This document shows positions 27,601 through 33,296 of a DNA stretch of 64,000 nucleotides, piece by piece. The notes beneath the pieces were generated by a model. The model made no database searches. It was not told the DNA's origin and saw only the letters and a list, made by a program, of their open reading frames with translations. The stretch comes from Delftia acidovorans (GTDB lineage Bacteria; Pseudomonadota; Gammaproteobacteria; Burkholderiales; Burkholderiaceae_C). Each line of letters opens with the position of its first letter. Within the stretch, counting starts at the first letter, position 1. A program made the translations under genes and the position numbers. The DNA lies in contig JAITUC010000044.1 in the NCBI GenBank assembly GCA_031286585.1, forward strand, positions 61,461 to 125,460, read 5' to 3'.

Positions 27601-29790
27601 ACCACCACCTCGCGGTCCAGCAGGCTGCGCATCTGGCGCGCGTCCTGCCGGCTGACTGCCCCCAGCCTCCGCAGCAGCCGTAGGGCCTGCTGTGCGTTCA
27701 TCTGCCAGCCGTACTGCAGGTGCGGTTGAATCATTGGACTCTCCCTGCGGCGCAATGGCGTCCGCGATCTTGCGTTGCAGATCCACATTCAGCCGCTCCC
27801 AGGTCGCGCCCGGGAGCGCCTTGCGGATGACCGGCTTCAGGCCCTCAATCCTTCCTGCCAGGGCCTTGCGCTCTGCGGTGGGCATGCTGGCCCAGGCCGC
27901 GCGACCGGCGTCGATGCGCTGGGCAGGAGTTTGGACTGGCGCTTGAGCCTGCGGGCCTGGCGCTGCACCCGCTTGCGCGCCATCGTGCTGAGACGAGGTG
28001 GTGCCATCGGTCAGCTCCTGCGCAGGGCCAGGACCTGCAACCGGCGCTCCTTGCGCTCCTGCTGCCGGCGAAGATTCCGCGCGCGGCGGCTGGGCTTGAT
28101 CGGCTTGTGTGCCATCGATGCTTCCTTGCTGGAGGGTGGATGTGGGATCAGGCGCTGGCGCAGCAGCCTGCTGGTCGCGCTCGGCGCGGCGCCGGGCCAG
28201 CTCGCGCGCCAGCTGCAGGCGCACGTTCTTTGCCTGGGCAGAGCGAAATGCGTTGGACAGGTCTTCATCCGTCCAGGTGGCCATGGCGCCGCCCTCGATC
28301 TCGCCTGTGGTGGGGTCTGCGGTGACTTGGCGCTCGGAGGCCTTCTTCTTGGCTGGCGCGCGCGCAGCAGCCTCTGCGGCCTGGGCCAGAGCATCAGCCT
28401 GCTGCGTCTGGGCTGCCGCGCCGGAATCCACGGCCAGGGCAGCAGCTGCGGACAGCGAGCCGGCGGCAGGGTCCAGACCCATGGCCTCGGACGGTCGCGG
28501 CGCGCCGATGGCAGCATCTATGCGAGCGGCATCAAGCTGCGGCGCAGGCGTGATGCCCTGCTCCCGCAGCCGGGCCTCATCGATGACCGGCTCTTGCTGA
28601 GCGGCCAGCTGCCGCATGAATTCATCCCGCACCTTGGATAGGCCCGACGGCGCTTGGCCATCGGCCTGGCCCTCACTGGCCTGCTGGAACAGATCCGGGT
28701 TGAACGCCTGGTGCAGCGAATCCGCCGCGGCCTTCCGGTCTTCGGGGGTCAGAGACTCATCCTGGGACCGCGCCAGAGCATCCCGGTATTGCTGCTGGCT
28801 CTCGGGCCGCACCATCTGGTCGATGGCAGCGCCATAGGTTGCAACGTCTGGCAGACCAACGGGCTCTGCGCCAGCCGCAGGCGGCTGGGCTGAAGCATCA
28901 CCATGACGACCAGCCAGCAGCGACGTGCCAGCGCCCGTAATACCACCCAGGGCCGCGCCCATGCCGGCAGCAGCTGCCACGCCTTTGGATGGGTCAATGG
29001 TTGGATCGAATGGCAGGGCCGCGCGCTGGCCCTCGTACTGAGTGACGCCTTCCTCAACCGCTTCCTGAGCCGCCTCGCTGGCCCCTGTCTTCGCCGCACG
29101 GGCAACAGTGCCGCCGGCAAAACCCTTGCCACCGGCCAGGAGACGCTCGGCACCAAACGCTCCGCTGACCCCGCCCACAATGGCCGGGATGACGCTGGCA
29201 CCGCGCCCGGCAGACACAGCCTGATCCTCGGTGGCGCCGGCATTCTTGGAGAGGTCGTAGGCTGTGCCCGCTGCATCCCCGCCTGCCATCGCCGCACCTG
29301 CCGCAACGCCGCCGGCCTGAGCTGCGCGCTCGACCCCCTTCGCGCCGAGTCCCGCCGCGCGTCCAAGGGCGCCAGCACCCTTCACCGCCGCACCGGGCCC
29401 CACGAACGAGCCAGCCGCCTGGGCCGCCGCAAGCACGGGGTTGCGGACGATGTACCCACCCACCGCGCCCAGCTCATCCATCACGCCATCGGCGCTGTCC
29501 ACCTCTTGCTTGAAGCGTTGCTTTTCGGCTTGAACGACGGGGCTCTGCTTGGCTTCGCCGGCCTGGATGATGTTCTTGTCGATCCAGCCGGAGACCGCGT
29601 TGCCAGGCTTGATGAAGTTGGCGGCGGAAGAGATCCCGCCGGCAGCAGCGTTAGCGACTTCGATGACGGTGTCGTTTACGGCCTCGAGAGCCTTGCGCGC
29701 AGGAGGCCCTGACAGAGCACCCTTTTCCCAATCGGTCTGCTGCTCAGTGGGGGCAGATAGGGCGCCCTTGTCCCAGTCGATGTTTGCCAT
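21640..29790 (-). CDS. giant virion ejection / large polyvalent protein (zincin and PRTase motifs)
   Basis: 2,716 residues, the largest gene here. The N-terminus repeats a short motif (IDWDKGALS, TDWEKGALSG), then a Gly/Ala-rich, possibly membrane-active stretch and long Ala/Gln-rich linkers. Near residue 1372 is HHEVLGHHGLRGLFG, a HExxxH zincin-type motif typical of phage polyvalent proteins. Residues ~1570-1670 look like a phosphoribosyltransferase with the PRPP loop LLVDDTLTQGGT near 1630. Near 2390 is ANKPQWARG...FTFKTY, resembling the LPD38 domain, followed by a hydrophobic helix at ~2435. By family knowledge such proteins are packaged and injected with the DNA. Motif c stands 34-48 bp upstream. 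Confidence 0.75.
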   Translation of the reverse strand: MANIDWDKGALSAPTEQQTDWEKGALSGPPARKALEAVNDTVIEVANAAAGGISSAANFIKPGNAVSGWIDKNIIQAGEAKQSPVVQAEKQRFKQEVDSADGVMDELGAVGGYIVRNPVLAAAQAAGSFVGPGAAVKGAGALGRAAGLGAKGVERAAQAGGVAAGAAMAGGDAAGTAYDLSKNAGATEDQAVSAGRGASVIPAIVGGVSGAFGAERLLAGGKGFAGGTVARAAKTGASEAAQEAVEEGVTQYEGQRAALPFDPTIDPSKGVAAAAGMGAALGGITGAGTSLLAGRHGDASAQPPAAGAEPVGLPDVATYGAAIDQMVRPESQQQYRDALARSQDESLTPEDRKAAADSLHQAFNPDLFQQASEGQADGQAPSGLSKVRDEFMRQLAAQQEPVIDEARLREQGITPAPQLDAARIDAAIGAPRPSEAMGLDPAAGSLSAAAALAVDSGAAAQTQQADALAQAAEAAARAPAKKKASERQVTADPTTGEIEGGAMATWTDEDLSNAFRSAQAKNVRLQLARELARRRAERDQQAAAPAPDPTSTLQQGSIDGTQADQAQPPRAESSPAAGAQGAPVAGPGPAQELTDGTTSSQHDGAQAGAAPGPQAQAPVQTPAQRIDAGRAAWASMPTAERKALAGRIEGLKPVIRKALPGATWERLNVDLQRKIADAIAPQGESNDSTAPAVRLADERTAGPTAAAEAGGSQPAGRAPDAQPAGPRGGGAGQPAARVQSAVPGRSGASEQAAGVAPAAAPAPTAGQQQAVAIAKEGNDARRAQLLAASERWTSMPAAERQAVAKAAKGLNAPARAGAHTRAWADLAPKVREKLAAAMSAAAAAPAPRTLRTPAGVQYQSRGEDVPIKGLAVANLGNDGVVYVGKPNSMHFIVAEKHAAQAGGFAETGFVSPQGEFLDREQALAWVDANEKSVKPSENMARGLDALDYREQVPESARSAGAGRIDVAAKEAATSPVNDLPAPSEAQIGLTESAMQQQVIKEYSLPADTQFKPGKGALGSGKWTASVSGQSSALSSTVDEAAKSLAGFLSMDRARTDAETKRQALAGTVAEKLKRGEKPTDVELRDLFGLAPNHTYVEQAAVGQFLVDHMAVPRNGIRKALGAAAGDRTSDGGAKYPIAYPRKLHEVFGPKQADAAAPAPRPPRGILAKKAAAEEAARANYFTPGNILKSYGGGFDRVVSYTPANADGAWSVTVRQVEKQGSGWEDVPGLRDRTHATQPTASELKAGPVERTEELPFRRGEAEGQGLTDDQMANLLRIMRPEPVAHSEAARAQAVSQVRQTVDAIRKGWSNGPEVVVAFDMNDPAVPEAARRADLRQRSGGATGAPEGFYWRGKAYLLASKLNTPADAARVLHHEVLGHHGLRGLFGRDLDKILNLVATMRQAEVAAKIKEYGLRGVTDLSRRHAAEEVLAEMAEKTPQLHFVRRAVAAIRNWLRANVPGFRGLKLSDADIIQGYILPARDFVERGQRAETDRIEPVFSRSDSPATTPDAIIGSTLGSASKHPDYAAAKGGNVAAATRLAVDLVTPEMVAKVAAALGGARPSVLPVAAEEASGRNKIPRAVAEVLAMRLGLDAATGIVQANRARRTGLDGLDRIFAPVDFAGAVEPGDYLLVDDTLTQGGTFAALASHIREGGGNVVGVVALTGKQYSAKIQPSPETLVSLRQKHGDLEDQFRSATGYGFDALTESEARYLARFEPAQRLRDRIAEEGRRGGERADQGNPRQGDADDELSFSRSRLSEIKDSALDQLQKTMSHPGKISVWDKTIGTMRHLAERVPAFKPVYETAQQNIDDVSMLANDAADRAPRLLPRVDTIGDLVGKNRKTPVSAADNKAVAKPLFEGTLLWGRDVDGKAVLVDELAKKYGNLPADDKAQLLLRAGRLDDRILGAWRGMPLAQYEANVNSRFESKMLKAGTVWTDAELQTMFGANANQIALYREARAAIDRSIDMTARADMMRALGDEYAGMRDLVLDAPKLADALELLTTTLQHDAKAKPELADRLMQLNNLVVDRAATAKDLQDAGYAPLSRFGRYTLDVVDQDGNRQYFGMYETMKDANLAKIQMAQAFPGAVITQGTMSQQSFKLFAGITPETLEIFKDMVVGKEADAATRKVYDEYLKLTKNNHSALKRLIQRKGIEGYSQDVGRVVANFVYSNARQGAAGLNAGTMDRAINDIPKDQGELKDLAMGLHSYIRDPQEEGQAVRGMLFAQYLGGSLASAFVNMTQPFAVTLPWLSQFGGIRAASSQMTRALKDMGTRGMKYETDLAHALKSAEDDGVVSPQEVHQLMAQARGAGGLRSGDGTRAGDARAAAGNAWERAKVAWGQPFALAEQFNRRSTFIAAFRIAKAQGMPDPGAFARKAVLETQFVYSKANKPQWARGAVGGTLFTFKTYSVSYLELMQRMWTQGGPEGKRAVGWALAMLLLMGGAGGVPFMEDVEDVADGLGQMMGYNVSAKQWRKQALASIVGKELAEFLEQGVSGLPGAPIDVSGRLGMGNLLPGTGLWLTKQDRERDLLEVAGPAGDLAKRGFSAVRELMGGVMKADVSAVGRAALEVSPTAVRNAAKGLDMAATGMYRDQKGYKVIDTTLAEAAAKAIGFQPKSVAEVQEANSFMQRSKSFYTQTSSDIKAQWAQAVFEKDEAGLQRVRDRLADWNKNNPEQPIVVKIPDVMKRVREMNKDRTDRIADTSPKALRQQMREMAASVG

Positions 29791-29823
29791 CCCCCCACTC
29801 TCTCGGAGCAGGCGGGTGGGCGT

Positions 29824-29838
29824 CGAACCCTACAGGGG
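29824..29838 (-). promoter_or_regulatory. late-promoter-like motif, copy c (upstream of the giant gene)
   Basis: Minus strand reads CCCCTGTAGGGTTCG, directly after a terminator hairpin that closes the 29880-30362 gene and 34 bp before the giant gene's ATG. Lying between a terminator and a gene start is strong positional support for a promoter. Confidence 0.65.
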
Positions 29839-29842
29839 TCGC

Positions 29843-29865
29843 AAAAAAGCCCGCTGATGCGGGCT
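29843..29865 (-). terminator. intrinsic terminator of the 29880-30362 gene
   Basis: On the minus strand AGCCCGC-ATCA-GCGGGCT followed by TTTTTT, 15 bases after the stop. Confidence 0.85.
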
Positions 29866-29879
29866 GATGTTGTTGGGGG

Positions 29880-30362
29880 CTACTCGCCAGATTCCTTGCG
29901 CCGTGCGGCGGCCTCCGCCTCCAAGCGCGCTATGCGCTCAGACAGCTCCTTGTAGACATTGTCCGGCGGGCGTCCCGGTGCGGCACCAATGCCGGCCATT
30001 TCCGTCATCACCCAGTTCAGCAGTTCATCTGGGGTTTTGCCCATCCGCTCAGCCATTTCTCTAAAACGCCTACCAGTCTCCTCGTCGGGGCGAAATGTGA
30101 CATCGACCATCCCTTTTCCATCCGGCGTCATCGTCATCTCTGTCGCGTGACGGTGAGTCGAACCATCAGCAAGCCACTGGGTGTTGACCTGAAGTGCAAC
30201 CGCCAAACGCTCGATCACCTTACGCCTGGGGGTGGCGCGCCCTCCTTCGTACCGGGCCAGTTGCGTGGGCTTCATATCCACCCTGCGCGCCAACTCCGAT
30301 TGAGAAAGCCCCAACCCTTCGCGCGCGGCGATCAGCCGATCTTTGAACTCTTTTTCGTTCAT
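29880..30362 (-). CDS. XRE-family regulator with C-terminal ribbon-helix-helix-like domain
   Basis: 160 residues. N-terminal helix-turn-helix (DRLIAAREGLGLSQSELARRV...KPTQLARYEGGRATPRR). Residues ~88-130 (MVDVTFRPDEETGRRFREMA ERMGKTPDELLNWVM) have the strand-helix-helix pattern of an Arc-type domain, then a coiled-coil tail. Divergent from the genes at 30454/30524 across a gap with four GTAC-centred repeats, so it probably controls that module and itself. Resembles the 60303-60803 protein. Confidence 0.8.
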   Translation of the reverse strand: MNEKEFKDRLIAAREGLGLSQSELARRVDMKPTQLARYEGGRATPRRKVIERLAVALQVNTQWLADGSTHRHATEMTMTPDGKGMVDVTFRPDEETGRRFREMAERMGKTPDELLNWVMTEMAGIGAAPGRPPDNVYKELSERIARLEAEAAARRKESGE

Positions 30363-30453
30363 ATTAGTTCATGTGGTACAAATACAACTTGCAAATAGTT
30401 CACTCAGTACACTACATTCAATCCGTACACAACAGTACAAAGGAGTGAATTCT
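30363..30453. promoter_or_regulatory. divergent promoter region with four GTACA repeats
   Basis: AT-rich gap between divergent genes. Sites GGTACAAAT, AGTACACTA, CGTACACAA and AGTACAAAG occur within ~65 bp. GTAC is self-complementary, so each could be an operator centre for the XRE regulators on either side. Operator role is inference. Confidence 0.45.
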
Positions 30454-30534
30454 ATGTGCATTGACGATACACGTTTCGCTGGCAGGCTCGTCCAGCCGGC
30501 CCGCGCTCGCAAGGAGTGCTCACATGAACGGTAA
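30454..30534 (+). CDS. 26-residue small ORF
   Basis: MCIDDTRFAGRLVQPARARK plus six more residues. AAAGGAG lies eight bases before its ATG, and its end overlaps the start of the XRE gene at 30524, so it may couple translation. No homologue recognised. Confidence 0.45.
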   Translation: MCIDDTRFAGRLVQPARARKECSHER

Positions 30535-30841
30535 CGAGGCCCTCGCAAAGCGCCTGATCATGGCGCGCGCCTGGGCGGGCATGTCTCAAAACGATCTTGC
30601 GCGACGCGCTGGCATCGCGCAGACGCAACTCAGCAGGTACGAGACCGCAAGGAGTCAGCCGCGACGTGCGGCCTTGGATCGCCTTGCCGCAGAGCTGGGG
30701 ATCTCGCCCGCCTGGCTTGCCCTCGGCGGCTGCGATGCGCATCGCGGCAACCCTGCTCAACCCACCCAGCAATCGCCCATCGATCTGGCCATTGTTTCAA
30801 CGCAGGCCCTTCTTGTTGAAGTCGCGCGCCGCTGTTCGTAA
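30524..30841 (+). CDS. XRE-family helix-turn-helix regulator
   Basis: 105 residues from ATG 30524, with AAGGAG eight bases upstream. Helix-turn-helix in KRLIMARAWAGMSQNDLARR AGIAQTQLSRYETARSQPRR, closely like the domain in 60303-60803. The C-terminus is short and featureless. Reads away from the 29880-30362 regulator; the pair forms a divergent switch for the cargo module. Confidence 0.75.
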   Translation: MNGNEALAKRLIMARAWAGMSQNDLARRAGIAQTQLSRYETARSQPRRAALDRLAAELGISPAWLALGGCDAHRGNPAQPTQQSPIDLAIVSTQALLVEVARRCS

Positions 30842-30863
30842 TTCTTACCCCAGGAGCTTCCTC

Positions 30864-31715
30864 ATGAGCAACATCGTCACCATCGCCGGCGTGCAGTCGG
30901 CCCGCATCACGTACAAGGACCGCCCGGTCTGCACCACCCAGCAGCTCGCGCAGTTCTATGGCTGCACCGAGAAGAATATCGGCGACAACTACGCGAACAA
31001 TCGCGATCGTTTCGAGGAGGGAAAGCATTTCGTGTTTCTTGAAGGAGAGGCTCTCAAGCACTTCAAACAAGGGATCCCCGATCAAATCGGGGATCCTCTG
31101 AAGTTCACCGCACGCCTGATGCTCTGGACTGAACTGGGATCCGCCCGGCACGCCAAGATGCTTTCCACCGAAAAGGCCTGGGATGTGTTCGAGGAGCTGG
31201 AGGAAGCCTACTTCTCTCGGGCGCTGCATATGGTCGGCCAGCAACCATCAGCCCTGCGCGATCAGGTGGACGCCAGCATCCTGCTGCTGCGCGCAGCGGC
31301 CGAAGACTTGAAGTTCGCGCCGTCCGCCCTGCTGGGTGGCTACCAGAAGCTGGAGAGCCATGTAGGCGTCACAGGGCTGCTGCCGGCATACGCAATTGAT
31401 GCGCCTACAACGTCCAGCAACGGGTCAAGCGAAGAGACGAAGTCGCTGCAGGAGCTTCTAAGTATCCACGACGTGGGAATGGGCGCTGCCGCCTTCAATC
31501 GACTGCTGATGCAGCGCGGCTTTGTGGAGGAGCGCGAGCGCCCTTCGACAAAGGGTTCGGGCGTCAGGAAATTCAAGGTCTGCGCGAATCTGGTTTTCGG
31601 CAAGAACCTCACCACCCCAAACAATCCGCGCGAGACCCAGCCGCACTGGTACGTCAGCAAGTTCGCCGAACTGCTGGACCTGGTGTTGCCAACCAAGCGC
31701 GGCCCGGCTACGTGA
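30864..31715 (+). CDS. phage antirepressor-type protein with ORF6N domain
   Basis: 283 residues; CAGGAG seven bases before the ATG. Residues ~5-95 match the ORF6N DNA-binding domain (VTIAGVQSARITYKDRPVCT, QLAQFYGCTEKNIGDNYANN, FEEGKHFVFLEGEAL, then ARLMLWTELGSARHAKML). The C-terminal half (SLQELLSIHDVGMGAAAFNR ... LMQRGFVEE) resembles an antirepressor KilAC-like winged helix ending with KFAELLDLVL. Likely a regulator of the lysis-lysogeny switch or of this module. Confidence 0.75.
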   Translation: MSNIVTIAGVQSARITYKDRPVCTTQQLAQFYGCTEKNIGDNYANNRDRFEEGKHFVFLEGEALKHFKQGIPDQIGDPLKFTARLMLWTELGSARHAKMLSTEKAWDVFEELEEAYFSRALHMVGQQPSALRDQVDASILLLRAAAEDLKFAPSALLGGYQKLESHVGVTGLLPAYAIDAPTTSSNGSSEETKSLQELLSIHDVGMGAAAFNRLLMQRGFVEERERPSTKGSGVRKFKVCANLVFGKNLTTPNNPRETQPHWYVSKFAELLDLVLPTKRGPAT

Positions 31716-31795
31716 GCAGAAAAGGGAAGAGCCCTGGCGACTGGTACTCACAAGGGCTCTCGGGCGAATCAATCGAGCGATCAAAGGATTCAGGC

Positions 31796-32179
31796 ATGAA
31801 TGTTACAACAAAGCCTCGCGCACGCAAAGCTCCTGCAACCGCGCGGCCAACCTTCGAGCAGATGATGGCGCTGGCCCTGGCTAAGGCAGAAGATGACCTG
31901 GGCCGCCTCGTCAGCACCCGCTGCGCCGATGAGCACTGGAAAGATGCCGATTCGGACGTGGACTATGCCGTGGAGCTCGCGCTTTCACACATCCGAGCGA
32001 TGAAGGATCGCAACTTCGAGGATGCAGCCGAGTTCTGCTTCATATGGGGCTACGCTGGCGCGGCCATCAACCTGGCAGCGAAAGCGTTCAGCCGCACAGA
32101 CTGCGCCTACAGCCGATTCCTCCGTGATACGGTGCACATGTTCGCCCAGGTCGGCGAGCTGGTGGAATTCTCGGGTTGA
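31796..32179 (+). CDS. small phage protein, unknown, in the regulatory/CRISPR-like module
   Basis: 127 residues from ATG 31796 (AAAGGA nearby); a GTG at 31712 overlapping the ORF6N stop is an alternative start. Basic N-terminus (TKPRARKAPATARPTFE) followed by a helical, acidic body (DADSDVDYAVELALSHIRAM). No known domain. It is the last gene before the CRISPR-like repeats and probably shares their transcript, which makes it worth testing as an anti-CRISPR or accessory protein; that is speculation. Confidence 0.55.
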   Translation: MNVTTKPRARKAPATARPTFEQMMALALAKAEDDLGRLVSTRCADEHWKDADSDVDYAVELALSHIRAMKDRNFEDAAEFCFIWGYAGAAINLAAKAFSRTDCAYSRFLRDTVHMFAQVGELVEFSG

Positions 32180-32199
32180 CCGGCGACGCCTTCCCTTGC

Positions 32200-32426
32200 A
32201 AAAAGGTGCATATCTGCACTTTTTCCAGAACGACTCTTGGCGAAAAGGTGGTGATCACCACCTTTTGTCCGCTGCCGTGCAGGTAGCTTAGAAATTGGTC
32301 TTGAAACTCTGCGAATCTGTAGAGTTGCTCGCTGCCGCGCAGGCAGCTCGGAAATTGATCTGCGGATCCGCAGAACATATTTCAGCGTTCGCTGCCGCGC
32401 AGGTAATTCCGGGGATCACCGGAATT
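32200..32426. repeat. run of alternating hairpins with ATC loops between CRISPR-like repeats
   Basis: Five inverted repeats with unrelated stems share an (N)ATC loop: centres 32212.5 (loop TATC), 32254.5 (AAAAGGTGGT/ACCACCTTTT, loop GATC), 32315.5 (AACTCTGC/GTAGAGTT, loop GAATCT), 32366.5 (TCTGCG/CGCAGA, loop GATC) and 32415.5 (AATTCCGG/CCGGAATT, loop GGATCA). They alternate with the three CRISPR-like stems at 32279, 32339 and 32399. Conserved structure with varying sequence suggests a structured RNA or protein-binding array. Confidence 0.7.
32267..32414 (+). CRISPR. type I-F-like mini CRISPR array, three repeats and two 32-bp spacers
   Basis: Repeats at 32267-32294, 32327-32354 and 32387-32414, exactly 60 bp apart (28 + 32, the I-F spacing). 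Each has the I-F stem-loop: GCTGCC-GTGCA-GGTAGC, GCTGCC-GCGCA-GGCAGC, GCTGCC-GCGCA-GGTAAT. The first ends CTTAGAAA and the second CTCGGAAA, as in known I-F repeats; the third has lost the last eight bases, as terminal repeats often do. Orientation is plus. No cas gene is in the window. Both spacers contain palindromes, which is odd for acquired spacers, so the element may act as an RNA mimic rather than as immunity. Confidence 0.7.
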
Positions 32427-32502
32427 GGCCCGCCTCGCCGCGACCTGCGCAAACCGGCTCAGCCACATGGCTGGGCACCTTCCTGGGCCTCGCAACGCCT
32501 GA
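32425..32502 (+). pseudogene. relic of an antirepressor 3' end
   Basis: Reads LARLAATCANRL then MAGHLP and a stop. The intact KilA-N gene (37009-37926) ends LARLAATCANRL GSMAGRLP... The match covers about 26 codons at both protein and DNA level, then stops abruptly on the left at the last CRISPR-like repeat. An older antirepressor gene was therefore truncated here. Confidence 0.7.
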
Positions 32503-32543
32503 GACTCTATCCCCCCACTCTCAAGGAGAGGTGCGGGTGAGGT

Positions 32544-32560
32544 CGAACCCTAGCCGGGGG
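32544..32560 (-). promoter_or_regulatory. late-promoter-like motif, copy d (orphan)
   Basis: Minus strand reads CCCCCGGCTAGGGTTCG, directly after a terminator. No leftward gene follows; transcription from it would run into the CRISPR-like segment in antisense. Confidence 0.55.
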
Positions 32561-32564
32561 CGTG

Positions 32565-32586
32565 AAAAAACCCCGACATGCGGGGC
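32565..32586 (-). terminator. intrinsic terminator of the 32612-32812 gene
   Basis: Minus strand CCCCG-CATGT-CGGGG followed by TTTTTT, 25 bases after the stop. Confidence 0.8.
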
Positions 32587-32611
32587 TTGTGCGTGAGGCC
32601 GAGGCGCCCGG

Positions 32612-32812
32612 CTACTCGCGGCCCAGCTCGGCCAGCGTGTCCTGCAGCGTCTTGATCAGCCGCTCAACATCCTCGGGAGGCATATCGACCCAGGTGGTCG
32701 TCACGGGTAGGCCTGCCGATGTCTTGGCCGTGTGCTTGAGGCCGATGAGCGTCTTTCCGCCCACGACGCTTGTGCGCACGGTGGTGAACTGAAGGAGGGG
32801 CGTGGGAGTCAT
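32612..32812 (-). CDS. small protein, unknown
   Basis: 66 residues from ATG 32812: a beta-rich start (LLQFTTVRTSVVGGKTLIGL) and a C-terminal helix (PEDVERLIKTLQDTLAELG). No family known. It follows the H-NS gene in the same direction and ends at a clear terminator. Confidence 0.55.
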   Translation of the reverse strand: MTPTPLLQFTTVRTSVVGGKTLIGLKHTAKTSAGLPVTTTWVDMPPEDVERLIKTLQDTLAELGRE

Positions 32813-32856
32813 GGCGCAATGGTGGCATGGAAAGCCCACTCATGGCTGACTGTCGT

Positions 32857-33123
32857 TCAAATCTCGAAAGGCTTCCGGTCTCGGCCCTCGATCCACCGAG
32901 GAGCCCGACCACGGCCCGTCCAAGTCTCGCCGGTCTTGGGATTCCGATACCGCGCGTTTGGGGGCGTGTTCAGTGCGAAGAGATCGCCGACTTTGAGATC
33001 GTGGTGCTTCACTAGAGCCCGTGCTGCATCAATCGCATCGAGCCTCATGGCTCCATAGTACTCAGCGATCTTGGCGTCCAATGCTGCTCGCTCCCGCATA
33101 AGAGCTTTGTACTTCGAGGACAT
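32857..33123 (-). CDS. H-NS family nucleoid protein (xenogeneic-silencer type)
   Basis: 88 residues from ATG 33123. N-terminal helix for dimerisation (YKALMRERAALDAKIAEYYG) and the C-terminal DNA-binding motif RYRNPKTGETWTGRGRAPRW, the H-NS signature of Burkholderiales (BpH3/Bv3F type). It could silence AT-rich DNA such as the neighbouring deaminase gene and the low-GC locus at 1-5.3 kb. In phages, H-NS homologues can also modulate host H-NS. Confidence 0.88.
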   Translation of the reverse strand: MSSKYKALMRERAALDAKIAEYYGAMRLDAIDAARALVKHHDLKVGDLFALNTPPNARYRNPKTGETWTGRGRAPRWIEGRDRKPFEI

Positions 33124-33260
33124 GTGTTCAGTGCTCCGGCCAGAAATGTGCACCGTTCCGGGTCTGGGTTGCAGAGGGAAATTCCCTCCTCTCCCTGAAC
33201 CGGGGCTCACCCTGCGGAGGGGCAAGCGACGTGCCCAGCTTGGGCAGCCCAGAAACGACG

Positions 33261-33281
33261 AAGCCCGCAAGAGCGGGCTTT
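33261..33281. terminator. hairpin terminator, probably leftward for 33297-33503
   Basis: Stem AAGCCCGC/GCGGGCTT with a four-base loop, 16 bp after the stop of the small gene. T-tracts are short on both strands. Confidence 0.5.
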
Positions 33282-33296
33282 CTGAGCTGAAAGGTG

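Larger units (their letters stand above)
29789..29870. repeat. ~80-bp flanking repeat, copy 1 (leader of the giant gene)
   Basis: On the plus strand it runs ATCCCCCCACTCTC, GGAG, GCGGGTG, GTCGAACCCTA, GGGG, AAAAAA and a GC hairpin. The same order recurs at 32509-32590. In this copy the minus strand gives GAGAGTGGGGGGATG, the ribosome site and ATG of the giant gene. Confidence 0.75.
32509..32590. repeat. ~80-bp flanking repeat, copy 2
   Basis: Homologous to 29789-29870 in the same order and strand. The position of the giant gene's ATG is ATA here (minus strand GGGGGGATAGAG), so this copy no longer starts a gene. The two copies bracket the 2.7-kb regulatory/CRISPR-like module. Confidence 0.75.
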
